The notes below the pieces were generated by a model. That model searched no databases, was not told the origin of the DNA, and saw nothing but the letters and a program-made list of their open reading frames with translations. From Bacillus sp. NTK034 (GTDB taxonomy: Bacteria > Bacillota > Bacilli > Bacillales > Cytobacillaceae): a DNA stretch of 64,000 nt. Position 1 is the first letter of the stretch, and every line of letters begins with the position of its first letter. A program made the position numbers and the translations under genes. Of the stretch, positions 25,069 to 34,512 are shown one piece after another. The DNA lies in assembly GCF_017303275.1 (NCBI RefSeq), contig NZ_JAFKOJ010000001.1:434001-498000 (forward strand), given 5' to 3'.

Positions 25069-25854
25069 TCAGCGGTAAAAATCCGGTTGGCGGTCAGTAA
25101 AAATCGGAATCATGCTGCGGACTTCTTTCACTTTATCCAGGTCTATCTCAGCATGGAGGATTTCTTCTGTTTCAGAACCTTCAGCAAGCACTTCTCCCCA
25201 AGGATCTATAATCATCGAATGGCCTGCAAAGACATTGTCAGGATCAGAGCCAGAGCGGTTGCATGCAATTACATAGCACTGGTTTTCAATGGCACGTGCA
25301 ATCAAAAGCGACCGCCAATGTGCCAGCCGGGCCAATGGCCATTCTGCTACTACAAATAAAGCTTCGGCACCTTCCGCTGTATGGGTCCGCACCCACTCAG
25401 GAAAACGGATATCATAACAAATCATCCCTGCAAACTTCCTATTTTCCAGAGAAAATACTCCCTTAGCTGTCCCTCCTTTCAGATAGAGGTGTTCATTCAT
25501 AAGCTTGAATAAGTGCAGCTTGCTGTATTCATGTATGAAGTCACCTTTGTTATCTACAATCAGCAGAGTATTGTAAATGCCTTCGGATGTTTTCTTTGCA
25601 ACAGATCCTCCTATCAGATGAACCCGATTGCTCTGTGCTGCCTCTTTTAAAAAAACTAGTGCTGACCCGGCATCCTGGTCTGCAATTTCACCCAATCTGG
25701 TCAAATCATAGCCTGTCGTCCAAAGTTCAGGCAGCACAATAACATCCGGATTAGCCTTAAGCGCCTTATTAATCATGGTTTCGGCTGTTTTATAATTCTC
25801 CTCAGGTTTTCCAAATGAAATATCCATTTGTAAACAGGCAATCTTTAATTTCAT
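25069..25854 (-). CDS. mtnU: Carbon-nitrogen hydrolase of methionine salvage locus
   Basis: A 261-residue nitrilase-superfamily enzyme with the expected Glu-Lys-Cys triad: VLPELWTTGYD (Glu), YSKLHLF (Lys) and MICYDIRFPEW (Cys). Such enzymes hydrolyse amide bonds. In the methionine salvage locus the likely substrate is alpha-ketoglutaramate or ketomethylthiobutyramate left by transamination, as proposed for YkrU/MtnU. The start is taken at MKLKIACLQMDISFG, with GGGGGAG upstream; a longer frame adds five residues. It is divergent from mtnE, the same arrangement as in B. subtilis. Confidence 0.88.
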   Translation of the reverse strand: MKLKIACLQMDISFGKPEENYKTAETMINKALKANPDVIVLPELWTTGYDLTRLGEIADQDAGSALVFLKEAAQSNRVHLIGGSVAKKTSEGIYNTLLIVDNKGDFIHEYSKLHLFKLMNEHLYLKGGTAKGVFSLENRKFAGMICYDIRFPEWVRTHTAEGAEALFVVAEWPLARLAHWRSLLIARAIENQCYVIACNRSGSDPDNVFAGHSMIIDPWGEVLAEGSETEEILHAEIDLDKVKEVRSMIPIFTDRQPDFYR

Positions 25855-25997
25855 AAAACTCCCCCGCAATCATCTTATCCATATGGTAAAATTAGTCCGA
25901 TAGATGGAAATTTTCAAAATTTTACTTTACATCTTATCATTTACGTTATATCATTTGTGACTATATTTTCAATCTTTTTTTTAAGCAGGTGAACAAT

Positions 25998-27170
25998 TTG
26001 GTAAATTATCCGCAATCAGATCTTTTGAAAAGTCTGCCTAAACAGTTTTTTGCATCTCTGACAGCCAAAGTGGGGAAAAAACTCGAACAAGGTTTTGATG
26101 TCATCAATCTTGGACAGGGAAATCCTGATCTGCCTACCCCGGAGCATATTGTCAAGAGTCTTCAAAGTGCAGCCGAAAATCCGCAAAACCATAAATATTC
26201 TCCTTTCCAGGGGTTCCCTTATTTAAAAAAGGCCGCTGCATCCTTTTATAAAAGGGAATTCGATGTTGAATTGGATCCCGAAACCGAGATAGCCATCCTT
26301 TTTGGAGGTAAAGCTGGCCTGGTTGAAATCCCTCAATGCCTTTTAAACCCTGGGGACAGCGTATTGGTTCCGGACCCGGGATATCCTGATTATTGGTCAG
26401 GTGTAGCACTTGCTAAAGCAAACATGGTGACAATGCCTCTAAGAGAAGATAATAACTTCTTGCCCGTATACAGTGAATTGTCAGCAGATCAGCTTAATTC
26501 AGCTAAACTGATGTTCCTTAATTATCCAAATAACCCGACAGGAGCAGTGGCAAATAAGGATTTTTTTCAGGAAACAGTTAATTTGAGCCGAAGTCATGGT
26601 ATTTGCATCGTCCATGATTTTGCATATGGCGGAATTGGTTTTGACGGCAACAAGCCTGAAAGTTTTCTTCAGGCAGAAGGGGCAAAGGAGGTCGGTATTG
26701 AAATTTATACCCTTTCAAAGACCTTTAATATGGCAGGCTGGAGAATAGGATTTGCAGCTGGAAATGCAAGTGTCATTAAAGCACTGAATCTAATGCAGGA
26801 TCATCTATACGTCAGCTTGTTTGGTGCTGTTCAGGAAGCTGCAGCAGCCGCTCTGTCAGGACCCCAGGATTGTGTTAATGAGTTGAATTCTATCTACGAA
26901 TCCAGACGGAATACCTTCATCTCTGGCCTCAGGGAAATTGGCTGGGATGTACAAGCTCCTAAAGGCTCCTTTTTTGCATGGCTCAAAGTCCCTGAGCAAT
27001 TTACATCGGAAGAGTTTGCTGACTATCTCCTGGATAAAGCGCATATTGCGGTTGCACCTGGCATCGGATTTGGTGATTATGGAGAAGGGTATGTGAGAGC
27101 CGGATTGCTGACATCTGAGGATAGACTTAAAGAAGCAGTGGACCGAATAAAAAAATTAAATTTGTTTTAA
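25998..27170 (+). CDS. mtnE: Methionine-salvage aminotransferase MtnE
   Basis: A fold-type I PLP aminotransferase of about 390 residues that converts 4-methylthio-2-oxobutanoate to methionine, the last step of salvage. Visible motifs are INLGQGNPDLPTPEH, the cofactor loop FGGKAGLVE, NYPNNPTGAV, HDFAYGGIGFDG and the Schiff-base lysine in TLSKTFNMAGWRIGF. The start is uncertain: TTG at 25998 is well spaced after GCAGGTGAA and gives a length like the B. subtilis enzyme. A GTG at 25989 overlaps that ribosome site. It is divergent from mtnU and followed by the S-box leader. Confidence 0.92.
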   Translation: MVNYPQSDLLKSLPKQFFASLTAKVGKKLEQGFDVINLGQGNPDLPTPEHIVKSLQSAAENPQNHKYSPFQGFPYLKKAAASFYKREFDVELDPETEIAILFGGKAGLVEIPQCLLNPGDSVLVPDPGYPDYWSGVALAKANMVTMPLREDNNFLPVYSELSADQLNSAKLMFLNYPNNPTGAVANKDFFQETVNLSRSHGICIVHDFAYGGIGFDGNKPESFLQAEGAKEVGIEIYTLSKTFNMAGWRIGFAAGNASVIKALNLMQDHLYVSLFGAVQEAAAAALSGPQDCVNELNSIYESRRNTFISGLREIGWDVQAPKGSFFAWLKVPEQFTSEEFADYLLDKAHIAVAPGIGFGDYGEGYVRAGLLTSEDRLKEAVDRIKKLNLF

Positions 27171-27188
27171 ATTTTTTTCATAATTCAA

Positions 27189-27217
27189 TTGACAAAAATA
27201 TTAAGCACTGTCATAAT
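27189..27217 (+). promoter_or_regulatory. Sigma-A promoter of S-box mtnWXBD operon
   Basis: A perfect -35 (TTGACA, 27189-27194) and CATAAT (27212-27217) are spaced 17 bp, about 48 bp before the riboswitch aptamer. Confidence 0.75.
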
Positions 27218-27264
27218 TCTAATTAAATTTTAATTCGAAATTAACTGAATACTCGTTTCGTTTT

Positions 27265-27413
27265 CTTATCAAGAGCAGGCGGAGGGACTAGCCCTATGAA
27301 GCCCGGCAACCGACTTATACCTGAGCACGGTGCTAAATCTTGCAGCTTTTAGCTGAAAGATAAGAAGATGTTAGATTGCTATGCTAACCTCTTCTTATTT
27401 GAAGAGGTTTTTT
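27265..27413 (+). ncRNA. SAM-I (S-box) riboswitch with terminator
   Basis: The aptamer (27265-27364) is closed by CTTATC/GATAAG and carries class-I hallmarks: AAGAGCAGGCGGAGGGACT, GCCCTATGAAGCCCGGCAAC and GGTGCTAAATCTTGCAG. An intrinsic terminator follows: AACCTCTTC pairs with GAAGAGGTT (27386-27409), then TTTTTA. AAGAAGATGTTAG (27362-27374) can instead pair with CTAACCTCTTCTT (27384-27396) as antiterminator. When S-adenosylmethionine is abundant the terminator forms and mtnWXBD is off. Confidence 0.96.
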
Positions 27414-27452
27414 ATTGTTCCCATTCTTTGATTTTTGAAAGGAAGAATATAC

Positions 27453-28685
27453 ATGAGTGAAATTATTGCAACGTATCTGATTCATGATGAAAAACATAAC
27501 CCGGAGAAAAAGGCCGAGGAGATCGCTTTAGGGTTAACGGTCGGGTCATGGACCCATTTGCCCGAGCTTGAAAAACAGCAGCTGGAAAAGCATAAAGGCA
27601 GGGTCGTTGCTGTTGAAGTCCTTATTAAAGATGAAGAAAGAAAGGAAACAGCTGCAGTCATTAAGATTGCCTATCCCACTGTTAATTTCAGTCCGGATTT
27701 ACCGGCAATATTAACAACAGTCTTTGGAAAGCTGTCATTGGACGGAAAGATTAAATTGTTAGATTTACAGTTTTCCAATGAACTTAAAAGCTTTTTCCCT
27801 GGGCCTCGATTCGGGATTGACGGACTGAGGGAAAAAGTGAATGTATATGGCAGACCCCTTCTAATGAGCATCTTCAAAGGGGTGCTGGGCAAAGACATGG
27901 ATTTTTTAACTTCGCAGCTTAGGGAACAGGCCCTTGGCGGCATCGACCTTGTAAAAGATGATGAAATTCTATTTGAAAACCGCCTTACACCTTTTGAAGC
28001 CAGGATAACCGAAGGCAAAGAAGTGCTAAGGCAGGTTTATGAGGAAACAGGGCACCGTACCCTATATGCTGTAAATTTAACAGGCAGGTCTTTTGAATTA
28101 AAAGAAAAGGCAAGGAAGGCATCCAGACTTGGTGCAGACCTTCTTCTGTTTAATGTATTTTCTTATGGGCTCGATGTTTTGCAGTCATTAAGAGAAGATG
28201 AAGAGATTGGGCTGCCTATCATGGCACATCCTGCAGTTAGTGGAGCACTTTCTGCTTCAAATGTTTATGGGATTTCCTATCCTTTGCTTTTAGGGAAACT
28301 TCTCAGGTATGCAGGTGCAGACTTGTCTCTATTCCCTTCCCCTTATGGATCGGTTGCCCTTGAAAAAACTCAGGCATTATCAATTGGGGATGCCCTGACT
28401 AAGAATGATTTCTGCAAAAGAACCTTTCCGGTTCCATCAGCCGGCATCCATCCGGGTCTTGTGCCTCTTCTTTTCGAAGACTTCGGAATAGACAGTGTAA
28501 TCAATGCCGGAGGCGGCGTACATGGGCATCCGGATGGGGCAAGAGGAGGCGGTTTGGCATTCCGCCAGGCAATTGATTTAATATTAAAGGGGGCTTCTTT
28601 AACAGATGCTCCATCAAACTTCCCTGAATTAAAAAAAGCGATTGATCTGTGGGGGTACAAAGAGGTGGCTGTCAAGAATGGCTAA
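27453..28685 (+). CDS. mtnW: Diketo-methylthiopentyl-phosphate enolase (RuBisCO-like)
   Basis: A 410-residue RuBisCO-like protein (form IV) that enolises 2,3-diketo-5-methylthiopentyl-1-phosphate in methionine salvage. It keeps the [10 protein letters not shown] motif, whose Lys (about residue 168) is carbamylated to bind magnesium. The phosphate-site loop [15 protein letters not shown] is also present. The ATG at 27453 follows AAAGGAAG. It overlaps mtnX by 8 bp and is the first gene after the S-box leader. Confidence 0.95.
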   Translation: MSEIIATYLIHDEKHNPEKKAEEIALGLTVGSWTHLPELEKQQLEKHKGRVVAVEVLIKDEERKETAAVIKIAYPTVNFSPDLPAILTTVFGKLSLDGKIKLLDLQFSNELKSFFPGPRFGIDGLREKVNVYGRPLLMSIFKGVLGKDMDFLTSQLREQALGGIDLVKDDEILFENRLTPFEARITEGKEVLRQVYEETGHRTLYAVNLTGRSFELKEKARKASRLGADLLLFNVFSYGLDVLQSLREDEEIGLPIMAHPAVSGALSASNVYGISYPLLLGKLLRYAGADLSLFPSPYGSVALEKTQALSIGDALTKNDFCKRTFPVPSAGIHPGLVPLLFEDFGIDSVINAGGGVHGHPDGARGGGLAFRQAIDLILKGASLTDAPSNFPELKKAIDLWGYKEVAVKNG

Positions 28686-29340
28686 AATAGCGGTTTTTTG
28701 TGATTTTGATGGAACTATTACCGAAAATGATAACATCATTCATATCATGAAGCACTTTGCTCCTTCCAGGTGGGAAGGGATAAAAAATCAAGTTCTGGCA
28801 CAGGAAATTTCCATTCAGGAAGGAGTAGGAAAGATGTTTTCCCTTCTCCCAAGCAGTCTGAAAGATGAGATCACCGATTTCATCTTGGAAAATGCGAGAG
28901 TAAGAGAGGGATTTCAGCCATTTATCGATTATCTGGCAAAGGAAAATATACCGCTTTATATAGTCAGCGGAGGAATAGATTTTTTTGTGGCTCCTGTATT
29001 GGATAAGTATGGACCCTTTGAAGAGGTGTTCTGCAATAGTTCTGATTTTAGCTGCGATACAATTAAAATCTTATGGCCGCATAGCTGTGATGAGAATTGC
29101 GATAATAATTGCGGCTGCTGCAAGCCTTCCATTATGAGAAAACTGGAGGGTGAGGAAACCTTTAAAGTGGTGATCGGGGATTCAGTAACTGATCTGGAGG
29201 CTGCAAAACAGGCAGACTTTGTCATAGCAAGAGACCTGCTCCTGGAGAAAAGCAAAGAGATGAACCTAAATCATTGTGCCTTTGAATCGTTCTATGATTG
29301 CATTGAGCTTTTAAAAAGATTAAATGAGGTGAGGGTATGA
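28678..29340 (+). CDS. mtnX: Hydroxy-keto-methylthiopentenyl-phosphate phosphatase
   Basis: A 220-residue HAD-superfamily phosphatase that dephosphorylates the MtnW product. Motif I is FCDFDGTIT, with nucleophile Asp9 and acid/base Asp11; motif III/IV is [20 protein letters not shown] Cys-rich insert ([12 protein letters not shown]) after the cap region is characteristic of MtnX. The start is placed at MAKIAV because AGAGGTGG lies 9 bp upstream. It overlaps mtnW by 8 bp and mtnB by 4 bp. Confidence 0.94.
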   Translation: MAKIAVFCDFDGTITENDNIIHIMKHFAPSRWEGIKNQVLAQEISIQEGVGKMFSLLPSSLKDEITDFILENARVREGFQPFIDYLAKENIPLYIVSGGIDFFVAPVLDKYGPFEEVFCNSSDFSCDTIKILWPHSCDENCDNNCGCCKPSIMRKLEGEETFKVVIGDSVTDLEAAKQADFVIARDLLLEKSKEMNLNHCAFESFYDCIELLKRLNEVRV

Positions 29341-29972
29341 GCAGACTTGAGGAAAAATGGAATGAGCTTGCAGATATTAAGGACGAGCTTGCAGAAAGGG
29401 ACTGGTTTATGGGAACGAGCGGAAATCTGGCCATTAAGGTCAGCGGGCGTCCCCTTCAATTCCTCGTTACAGCAAGCGGAAAGGATAAAAGGAAACGAAC
29501 TGATGAAGATTTTCTCCTTGTTGATGAATATGGACACCCGGCAGTGGAAACACATCTAAAGCCATCCGCTGAAACACTTCTGCATACTGAGATATATAGA
29601 AGAACAAAAGCTGAATGCAGTCTCCATGTACATACAATAGATAATAATGTCATCTCAGAAATTTATGGTGATCAGGAGGCAGTTACATTTAAAGGGCAGG
29701 AGCTGATTAAAGCATTTGATAAATGGGAGGAAGATGCTGTTCTTAGGATTCCGATTATTCCGAATCATGCACATATTCCCGCGCTGGCTAAGTGTTTTTC
29801 TTCCCATATACATGAAGATGCAGGTGCTGTTTTAATAAGAAATCATGGAATTACTGTATGGGGCAAAACCTCCTTTGAGGCTAAAAAGATCCTTGAGGCT
29901 TCAGAGTTTCTTTTCCGCTATCAGCTAAGGCTCCTGGAACATAAGCCCAATCAGCTATTTAAAGTAGTCTAG
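29337..29972 (+). CDS. mtnB: Methylthioribulose-1-phosphate dehydratase
   Basis: A 211-residue class II aldolase/adducin-fold enzyme that dehydrates methylthioribulose-1-phosphate to the diketo compound used by MtnW. Zinc ligands are visible in [11 protein letters not shown] (two His) and [11 protein letters not shown] (third His). The N-terminal [12 protein letters not shown] loop is typical. The start overlaps the mtnX stop by 4 bp. Operon order W-X-B-D matches B. subtilis. Confidence 0.95.
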   Translation: MSRLEEKWNELADIKDELAERDWFMGTSGNLAIKVSGRPLQFLVTASGKDKRKRTDEDFLLVDEYGHPAVETHLKPSAETLLHTEIYRRTKAECSLHVHTIDNNVISEIYGDQEAVTFKGQELIKAFDKWEEDAVLRIPIIPNHAHIPALAKCFSSHIHEDAGAVLIRNHGITVWGKTSFEAKKILEASEFLFRYQLRLLEHKPNQLFKVV

Positions 29973-30033
29973 TACCCAAGCTTCTGTTCTAAAACATGCT
30001 AGAGAAAGATTTTAATAGAAAGGGTTGATTAGT

Positions 30034-30555
30034 TTGGCATATATTGTACTGAAAAATTCAAAAAAAGAAATCAGGAATCAGGAAGAGGTTGCAGCTTTTC
30101 TGGAAAAGCAGGAGGTTATCTATGAGCAATGGGCAATAGAGAAATTGCCTGAAAATCTGCAGGAAAAATATTTACTTTCCGATAATGAAAAACAAGAAAT
30201 TTTGGCTGCATTTGCTGAAGAAATTAAAGATATTTCAGAAAGAAGAGGATATAAGGCACAGGATGTAATTTCGCTTTCAGAGAATACGCCGAATTTGGAG
30301 CAGCTTCTTCAAAATTTCCAGCAGGAACATCATCATACTGATGATGAGGTGAGATTTATTGTCAGCGGCCATGGAGTTTTTATTATACAAGGAAAAGATG
30401 GGGAATTCTTTGAAGTATTCCTGCATCCAGGCGATTTAATATCCGTACCTGAAAACATCCGCCATTATTTTACCCTCCAGGATGATCGAAAAGTAGTAGC
30501 CATCCGAATTTTTGTTTCTGCAGAAGGATGGGTGCCAATTTATGAAAAAAAGTAA
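30034..30555 (+). CDS. mtnD: Acireductone dioxygenase
   Basis: A 173-residue cupin enzyme that oxidises acireductone. With iron it yields the methionine precursor plus formate; with nickel it yields methylthiopropionate, formate and CO. Metal ligands appear in QQEHHHTDDEVRF (two His, Glu) and PENIRHYF (His). The TTG at 30034 (MAYIVLKNSKKEIRN) is chosen because AAAGGG is correctly spaced; the alternative TTG at 30025 touches it. It is last in the S-box operon, 61 bp after mtnB. Confidence 0.94.
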   Translation: MAYIVLKNSKKEIRNQEEVAAFLEKQEVIYEQWAIEKLPENLQEKYLLSDNEKQEILAAFAEEIKDISERRGYKAQDVISLSENTPNLEQLLQNFQQEHHHTDDEVRFIVSGHGVFIIQGKDGEFFEVFLHPGDLISVPENIRHYFTLQDDRKVVAIRIFVSAEGWVPIYEKK

Positions 30556-30574
30556 GTCCATCAATAATTTGATG

Positions 30575-30603
30575 ACCCATTGCCACCGGCATTGGGTTTT
30601 TAT
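30575..30603 (+). terminator. Terminator of mtnWXBD operon
   Basis: ACCCATTGCC pairs with GGCATTGGGT (one mismatch), followed by TTTTTATTTT, 20 bp after the mtnD stop codon. Confidence 0.9.
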
Positions 30604-30699
30604 TTTCTCACTATAACAATTGGATATTTTTTACATGTTTTAGTCTGGCAAATTTTTTATCAAATCCCGTTGATGCCGCATGTGTAATTTAGCAGAATG

Positions 30700-30739
30700 T
30701 GTCGAAACCGCATGATGGCGAATTGAAATTGATGTCGAT
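30700..30739 (+). promoter_or_regulatory. Candidate Spo0A boxes upstream of Spo0E-like gene
   Basis: TGTCGAA (30700-30706) is an exact core Spo0A box. TGTCGAT (30733-30739) matches 6 of 7. They lie in the 310-bp gap before the Spo0E-like gene, which otherwise holds only the mtn terminator. Feedback of Spo0A on its own phosphatase gene would be sensible but is inferred. Confidence 0.45.
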
Positions 30740-30865
30740 AAAAATAAGTTTGGAAAAAGATTGTCTAATATTGCGAATCTATTTACATTTATAGAAATTC
30801 TTGTAATAATGCTTCAAGTAGACACATTTATATCGGATAAAGGGATAGGAGTAGGAGGAAGAACG

Positions 30866-31099
30866 TTGCGCTATAAAAGAATACAGCTGCTGACTGAAAT
30901 TCAGCAAAAAAGGGAAAAAATGATAGAAACAGCCAAGAAAAATGGAATGGCGAGCCAGGAAACTGTGCGCTGCAGCCAGGAACTTGATCAATTAATTTTT
31001 GAATATCAATGCGTCATTAAAAGAGAGAAGGAACAAAAGAAAAGAATGAGGATTTCCTTCCGGGAAATGATTCTCTCATGGAAGAAAGCAGTTGTCTAA
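30866..31099 (+). CDS. spo0E: Spo0E-like aspartyl-phosphate phosphatase
   Basis: A 77-residue helical hairpin protein with the family motif SQELDQLIFEYQ preceded by IQQKREKMIETAKKNGMAS. Spo0E-type proteins remove phosphate from Spo0A and so delay sporulation. The TTG at 30866 is selected because TAGGAGGAA precedes it by 5 bp; an upstream extension from 30761 has no ribosome site. Position between mtnD and kinD equals that of spo0E in B. subtilis. The basic tail (KREKEQKKRMRISFREMILS) after the motif resembles the C-terminal extension of true Spo0E. Confidence 0.8.
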   Translation: MRYKRIQLLTEIQQKREKMIETAKKNGMASQETVRCSQELDQLIFEYQCVIKREKEQKKRMRISFREMILSWKKAVV

Positions 31100-31141
31100 T
31101 ATTAAAAAGCCGAGCATATATATTGAGCATATAATAAGGAA

Positions 31142-31178
31142 GCAAAAAAAAGGATCCATAATGGGTCCTTTTTTTTAT
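31142..31178 (+). terminator. Terminator of Spo0E-like gene
   Basis: AAAAAAAGGATCC pairs with GGGTCCTTTTTTT, a strong A/T-flanked hairpin, 43 bp after the stop codon. Confidence 0.9.
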
Positions 31179-31354
31179 TTGGGGAGCCTGCTTCCTCTTT
31201 TCTTGATATTGAGCAGCACATTTCTTATTAATTCCTTATTGCAGTACTATGCCTGTATCGAGAATCATATATCGTAATACAAAGCTTTTTTATAAATCTC
31301 TTAAAGCGAACAATACTCATACAAGTTTTAAGTTAAGAGGAGGGAAAGTAAAAA

Positions 31355-32173
31355 ATGCACATAGTTGTGTGTGTCAAGCAAGTCCCAGATACAAAAATTA
31401 TTAAAATCAATCCCAAGACTAATACTCTTGACCGGCGAAGTGCTCCTGCCATTTTAAACCCTTATGACGCCCATGCAGTGCAGGAAGCAGTGAAAATAAC
31501 AAAGACCTTAGGAAAAGGCATTATTTCGGTTTTATCCATGGGGCCTCCACAGGCTGTTGCTGTTATTAAGAAAAGCATCGAAATTGGAGCAGACCGCGGT
31601 TTTTTAATCTCGGACCGTGCATTTGCCGGTGCAGATACACTCGCAACAAGCTATGCTCTTTCTAAAGCATTGGAACGCATTTCAAAAGATATGCCTGTGG
31701 ATTTAATCATATGCGGAAAACATGCTATTGATGGAGATACCGGCCAGGTGGGACCAGGAATAGCAAGAAGGCTGGATATTCCGCCAGTTACAAAAATTAT
31801 AGAGGTATCCGAATTTAATGAAGGTGAAAAAACGATCCTGATCAAAAGGAAAATTACGGACGGGTATGAATTGATACAAGCTCAAGTCCCTTGTCTGCTG
31901 ACCGTTGAAAAAGAGATTAATAGCATAGAATACTCTCCTATGCCTAACATGATAAAAGCTGCCAGGTATGAGCCGGTTATCTGGTCTGTAAATGATCTCG
32001 AGGATGTGGATCGTACACAGCTCGGTTTGAAAGGGTCTCCTACGATAGTTGGAAAAATGTTTACCCCTCCTAAGCCGGAAGGCGGAAAGAGGCTTGAAGG
32101 GAATGCGGACGAACAGGTTAAGCAGCTGATGGAGCTTCTTAATGATAAGAAAGAGCTGTTTGTAAGCCGATAA
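31355..32173 (+). CDS. fixA: Electron transfer flavoprotein beta subunit (FixA type)
   Basis: A 272-residue EtfB/FixA protein that forms a heterodimer with the next gene product and binds AMP or a second FAD. Typical segments are MHIVVCVKQVPDTKIIKINP, LNPYDAHAVQEAVKI, CGKHAIDGDTGQVGPGIA and CLLTVEKEINSIEYSPMPNM. The ATG follows AGAGGAGGG. It is the first of four tightly packed genes. Grouping with FixC and FixX, not with acyl-CoA dehydrogenases, identifies the Fix type. Whether this ETF bifurcates electrons depends on residues I cannot judge reliably by eye. Confidence 0.88.
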   Translation: MHIVVCVKQVPDTKIIKINPKTNTLDRRSAPAILNPYDAHAVQEAVKITKTLGKGIISVLSMGPPQAVAVIKKSIEIGADRGFLISDRAFAGADTLATSYALSKALERISKDMPVDLIICGKHAIDGDTGQVGPGIARRLDIPPVTKIIEVSEFNEGEKTILIKRKITDGYELIQAQVPCLLTVEKEINSIEYSPMPNMIKAARYEPVIWSVNDLEDVDRTQLGLKGSPTIVGKMFTPPKPEGGKRLEGNADEQVKQLMELLNDKKELFVSR

Positions 32174-32198
32174 CAGAAATTATTAGGGGGTAATTTAC

Positions 32199-33224
32199 AT
32201 GATGGATGAGAACCGGGGAGTGTGGGTATTCATAGAACAAAATGATGGAAAAATTGAGGGGGTATCCCTTGAATTGCTCGGTGCAGGCAGGAAGCTGGCA
32301 GATAAGCTGGATGTGCCTCTTTCCGGTGTGCTGCTTGGTTATGAAATAATGCCTTTAAGTCAGGAGGTAATCGCTTATGGAGCTGATCAGGTATATGTAA
32401 TAGACCATGAAGTAATGAAGGATTACCGGACAGAATCATATATGAAGGCAGTTATCAATCTTGCAGAAAAATATAAACCTGAAATATTTCTTTATGGGGC
32501 CACTTCCAATGGTAAAGATTTGGCCAGTGCTGTTGCTACAGATCTTAGCACAGGATTGACTGCAGATACAACCATGCTGGATGTCGAAGTGGATAAGAGG
32601 CTTCTTGAAGCAAGCCGCCCGGCGTTTGGGGGAAATATAATGGCAACCATCCTTTGTAAAAAGCACCGGCCGCAGATGGCTACTGTCCGGCCTAAGGTTA
32701 TGAAAGCCATGGAGCCAGATCCAGATAGGCAGGGAGAGGTTATAAAAGAAGCGATTGCTCTAAGGGAAGATGACATGCGCACTAAGGTGATTAAAATTGT
32801 GAAAGATGTCACAAAAAAAGTGAATTTAGCAGATGCTCATGTTGTCGTTGCAGGCGGAAAAGGGATGGGTGATTTTCAAAACTTTCAGCTGATCCATGAG
32901 CTGGCTGAAGCAATTGGAGCAACCGTAGGGGGTACTAGGGATGTAGTGGAGGCTGGATGGCTGCCGCATGAACAGCAGGTAGGGCAGACCGGGGAAACTA
33001 TTACACCAAAGGTCTATTTTGCTATTGGGATTTCAGGGGCAATTCAGCATGTCGTAGGCATGAAGAATTCAGAGTTCATTATTGCGATTAACAAAGATCC
33101 GGAAGCACCAATATTTGATGTAGCAACTTACGGAATCGTGGGTGATGCACTTGAAATTGTGCCGAAGCTAATTAAAGAGTTAAAGGAAGCAAGGGAAAGA
33201 GGGGGTGAAATGAGTTATGTCTGA
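32199..33224 (+). CDS. fixB: Electron transfer flavoprotein alpha subunit (FixB type)
   Basis: A 341-residue EtfA/FixB protein. The N-terminal half pairs with FixA. The C-terminal half (from about 210, VVVAGGKGMGDFQNFQLIHE) binds FAD through GGTRDVVEAGWLPHEQQVGQ, YFAIGISGAIQHVVGM and FIIAINKDPEAPIFDVATYG. The complex passes electrons to FixC. It starts 25 bp after fixA with AGGGGG upstream and overlaps fixC by 8 bp. Confidence 0.9.
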   Translation: MMDENRGVWVFIEQNDGKIEGVSLELLGAGRKLADKLDVPLSGVLLGYEIMPLSQEVIAYGADQVYVIDHEVMKDYRTESYMKAVINLAEKYKPEIFLYGATSNGKDLASAVATDLSTGLTADTTMLDVEVDKRLLEASRPAFGGNIMATILCKKHRPQMATVRPKVMKAMEPDPDRQGEVIKEAIALREDDMRTKVIKIVKDVTKKVNLADAHVVVAGGKGMGDFQNFQLIHELAEAIGATVGGTRDVVEAGWLPHEQQVGQTGETITPKVYFAIGISGAIQHVVGMKNSEFIIAINKDPEAPIFDVATYGIVGDALEIVPKLIKELKEARERGGEMSYV

Positions 33225-34512
33225 AAAGTTTGATGTCATTGTGGTGGGGGCTGGGCCTGCAGGGACTTCCTGTGCATACACATGCGCCAAAAACGGTTTA
33301 AAAGTCCTGCAAATTGAAAGAGGAGAATATCCCGGCAGCAAAAATGTAATGGGTGGAGTTTTATACCGTAAGCAAATGGAGGAAATCATTCCGGAATTTT
33401 GGAAAGAAGCACCGCTGGAGAGGCCTGTCATAGAGCAGCGGTTTTGGATGATGGATAAAGAATCGACAGTGAGTTTTGGCTATAAAGGTCTTGAGTGGGG
33501 GAAGGAGCCATATAATAATTTTACAGTACTCCGGGCGCCATTTGACCAATGGTTTGCAAAAAAAGGGATTGAACAGGGAGTACTTTTAATAAATGAAACA
33601 GTCGTGCTTGAGTGTCTGACTGAAAATGGAAAAGTAGTTGGTGTAAGAACTGACCGGCCGGATGGTGAGGTGTATGCAGATGTGGTGGTTTTGGCAGATG
33701 GTGTAAATTCACTGCTGGCAAAACAGCTGGGCTACCATAAAGAATTTCGCCCTGATGAAGTGGCACTAACGGTAATGGAAGTCATTAATCTTTCAAAAGA
33801 CAAAATTAATGACCGCTTTAACCTGGAAGACAACCAGGGCTGTACGATTGAAATATTTGGGGACTCTACGAAAGGCAATCTGGGAACTGCCTTTATTTAC
33901 ACCAATAAAGAGAGTATTAACATTGGTGTGGGAACCACACTGTCAAGCATGATTAAGGCAAAGCTTAAGCCTTATGACCTGCTGGATTATTTAAAAACAC
34001 ACCCTATGGTAAGACCTTTAATAGAAGGGGGAGAATCTGCTGAGTATCTGGCTCACTTGATTCCTGAGGGTGGCTACCATTCAGTGCCTAAAGTGGCCGG
34101 GGATGGTGTCCTTCTTGCAGGTGATGCTGCCCAGCTGGTTAATGCCATACATCGCGAAGGCTCCAATATGGCAATGGCTTCCGGAACGATGGCTGCAGAA
34201 ACCATCATTGATGCCAAAAAACGGGGTGATTTTAGCGAAACAAGCTTGAATCAGTACAGGGAAACACTGTATCAAAGCTTTATTATTAAAGACCTGGAAA
34301 AATATAAAGATGCAACTCACACGTTTGAACACTATCCTCAGTATTTTAAGGAATATGTTCCAATGCTGAACAGGGCAGCAAGCAAATTCTTTACAGTTGA
34401 TGGAACTCCTAAGAAAGATAAGCAAAAGGAAATTGTGAAGAGCTTCACCAGTGAGCGCGGGACCATTCGTGTGCTTCAAGACATGTACAGGGCATGGAAG
34501 GCGGTGAAATAA
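33217..34512 (+). CDS. fixC: FixC-type ETF:quinone oxidoreductase
   Basis: A 431-residue FAD-dependent oxidoreductase of the ETF-QO/GGR family. It has the N-terminal dinucleotide motif DVIVVGAGPAGTSCA and a second FAD motif GDGVLLAGDAAQLVNAIHRE. It accepts electrons from FixAB and likely reduces the membrane quinone pool. It lacks the fused iron-sulfur domain of mitochondrial ETF-QO, which is supplied separately by fixX just downstream. It overlaps fixB by 8 bp and fixX by 1 bp. Confidence 0.92.
   Translation: MSEKFDVIVVGAGPAGTSCAYTCAKNGLKVLQIERGEYPGSKNVMGGVLYRKQMEEIIPEFWKEAPLERPVIEQRFWMMDKESTVSFGYKGLEWGKEPYNNFTVLRAPFDQWFAKKGIEQGVLLINETVVLECLTENGKVVGVRTDRPDGEVYADVVVLADGVNSLLAKQLGYHKEFRPDEVALTVMEVINLSKDKINDRFNLEDNQGCTIEIFGDSTKGNLGTAFIYTNKESINIGVGTTLSSMIKAKLKPYDLLDYLKTHPMVRPLIEGGESAEYLAHLIPEGGYHSVPKVAGDGVLLAGDAAQLVNAIHREGSNMAMASGTMAAETIIDAKKRGDFSETSLNQYRETLYQSFIIKDLEKYKDATHTFEHYPQYFKEYVPMLNRAASKFFTVDGTPKKDKQKEIVKSFTSERGTIRVLQDMYRAWKAVK

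Noticed and set aside
25063..25466. Two plus-strand frames within mtnU
   Set aside because: They are antisense to a clearly conserved nitrilase-family enzyme and lack ribosome sites.
31092..31277. 61-codon frame after the Spo0E-like gene
   Set aside because: It runs through a strong intrinsic terminator hairpin and has no ribosome site; its hydrophobicity comes from the T run.
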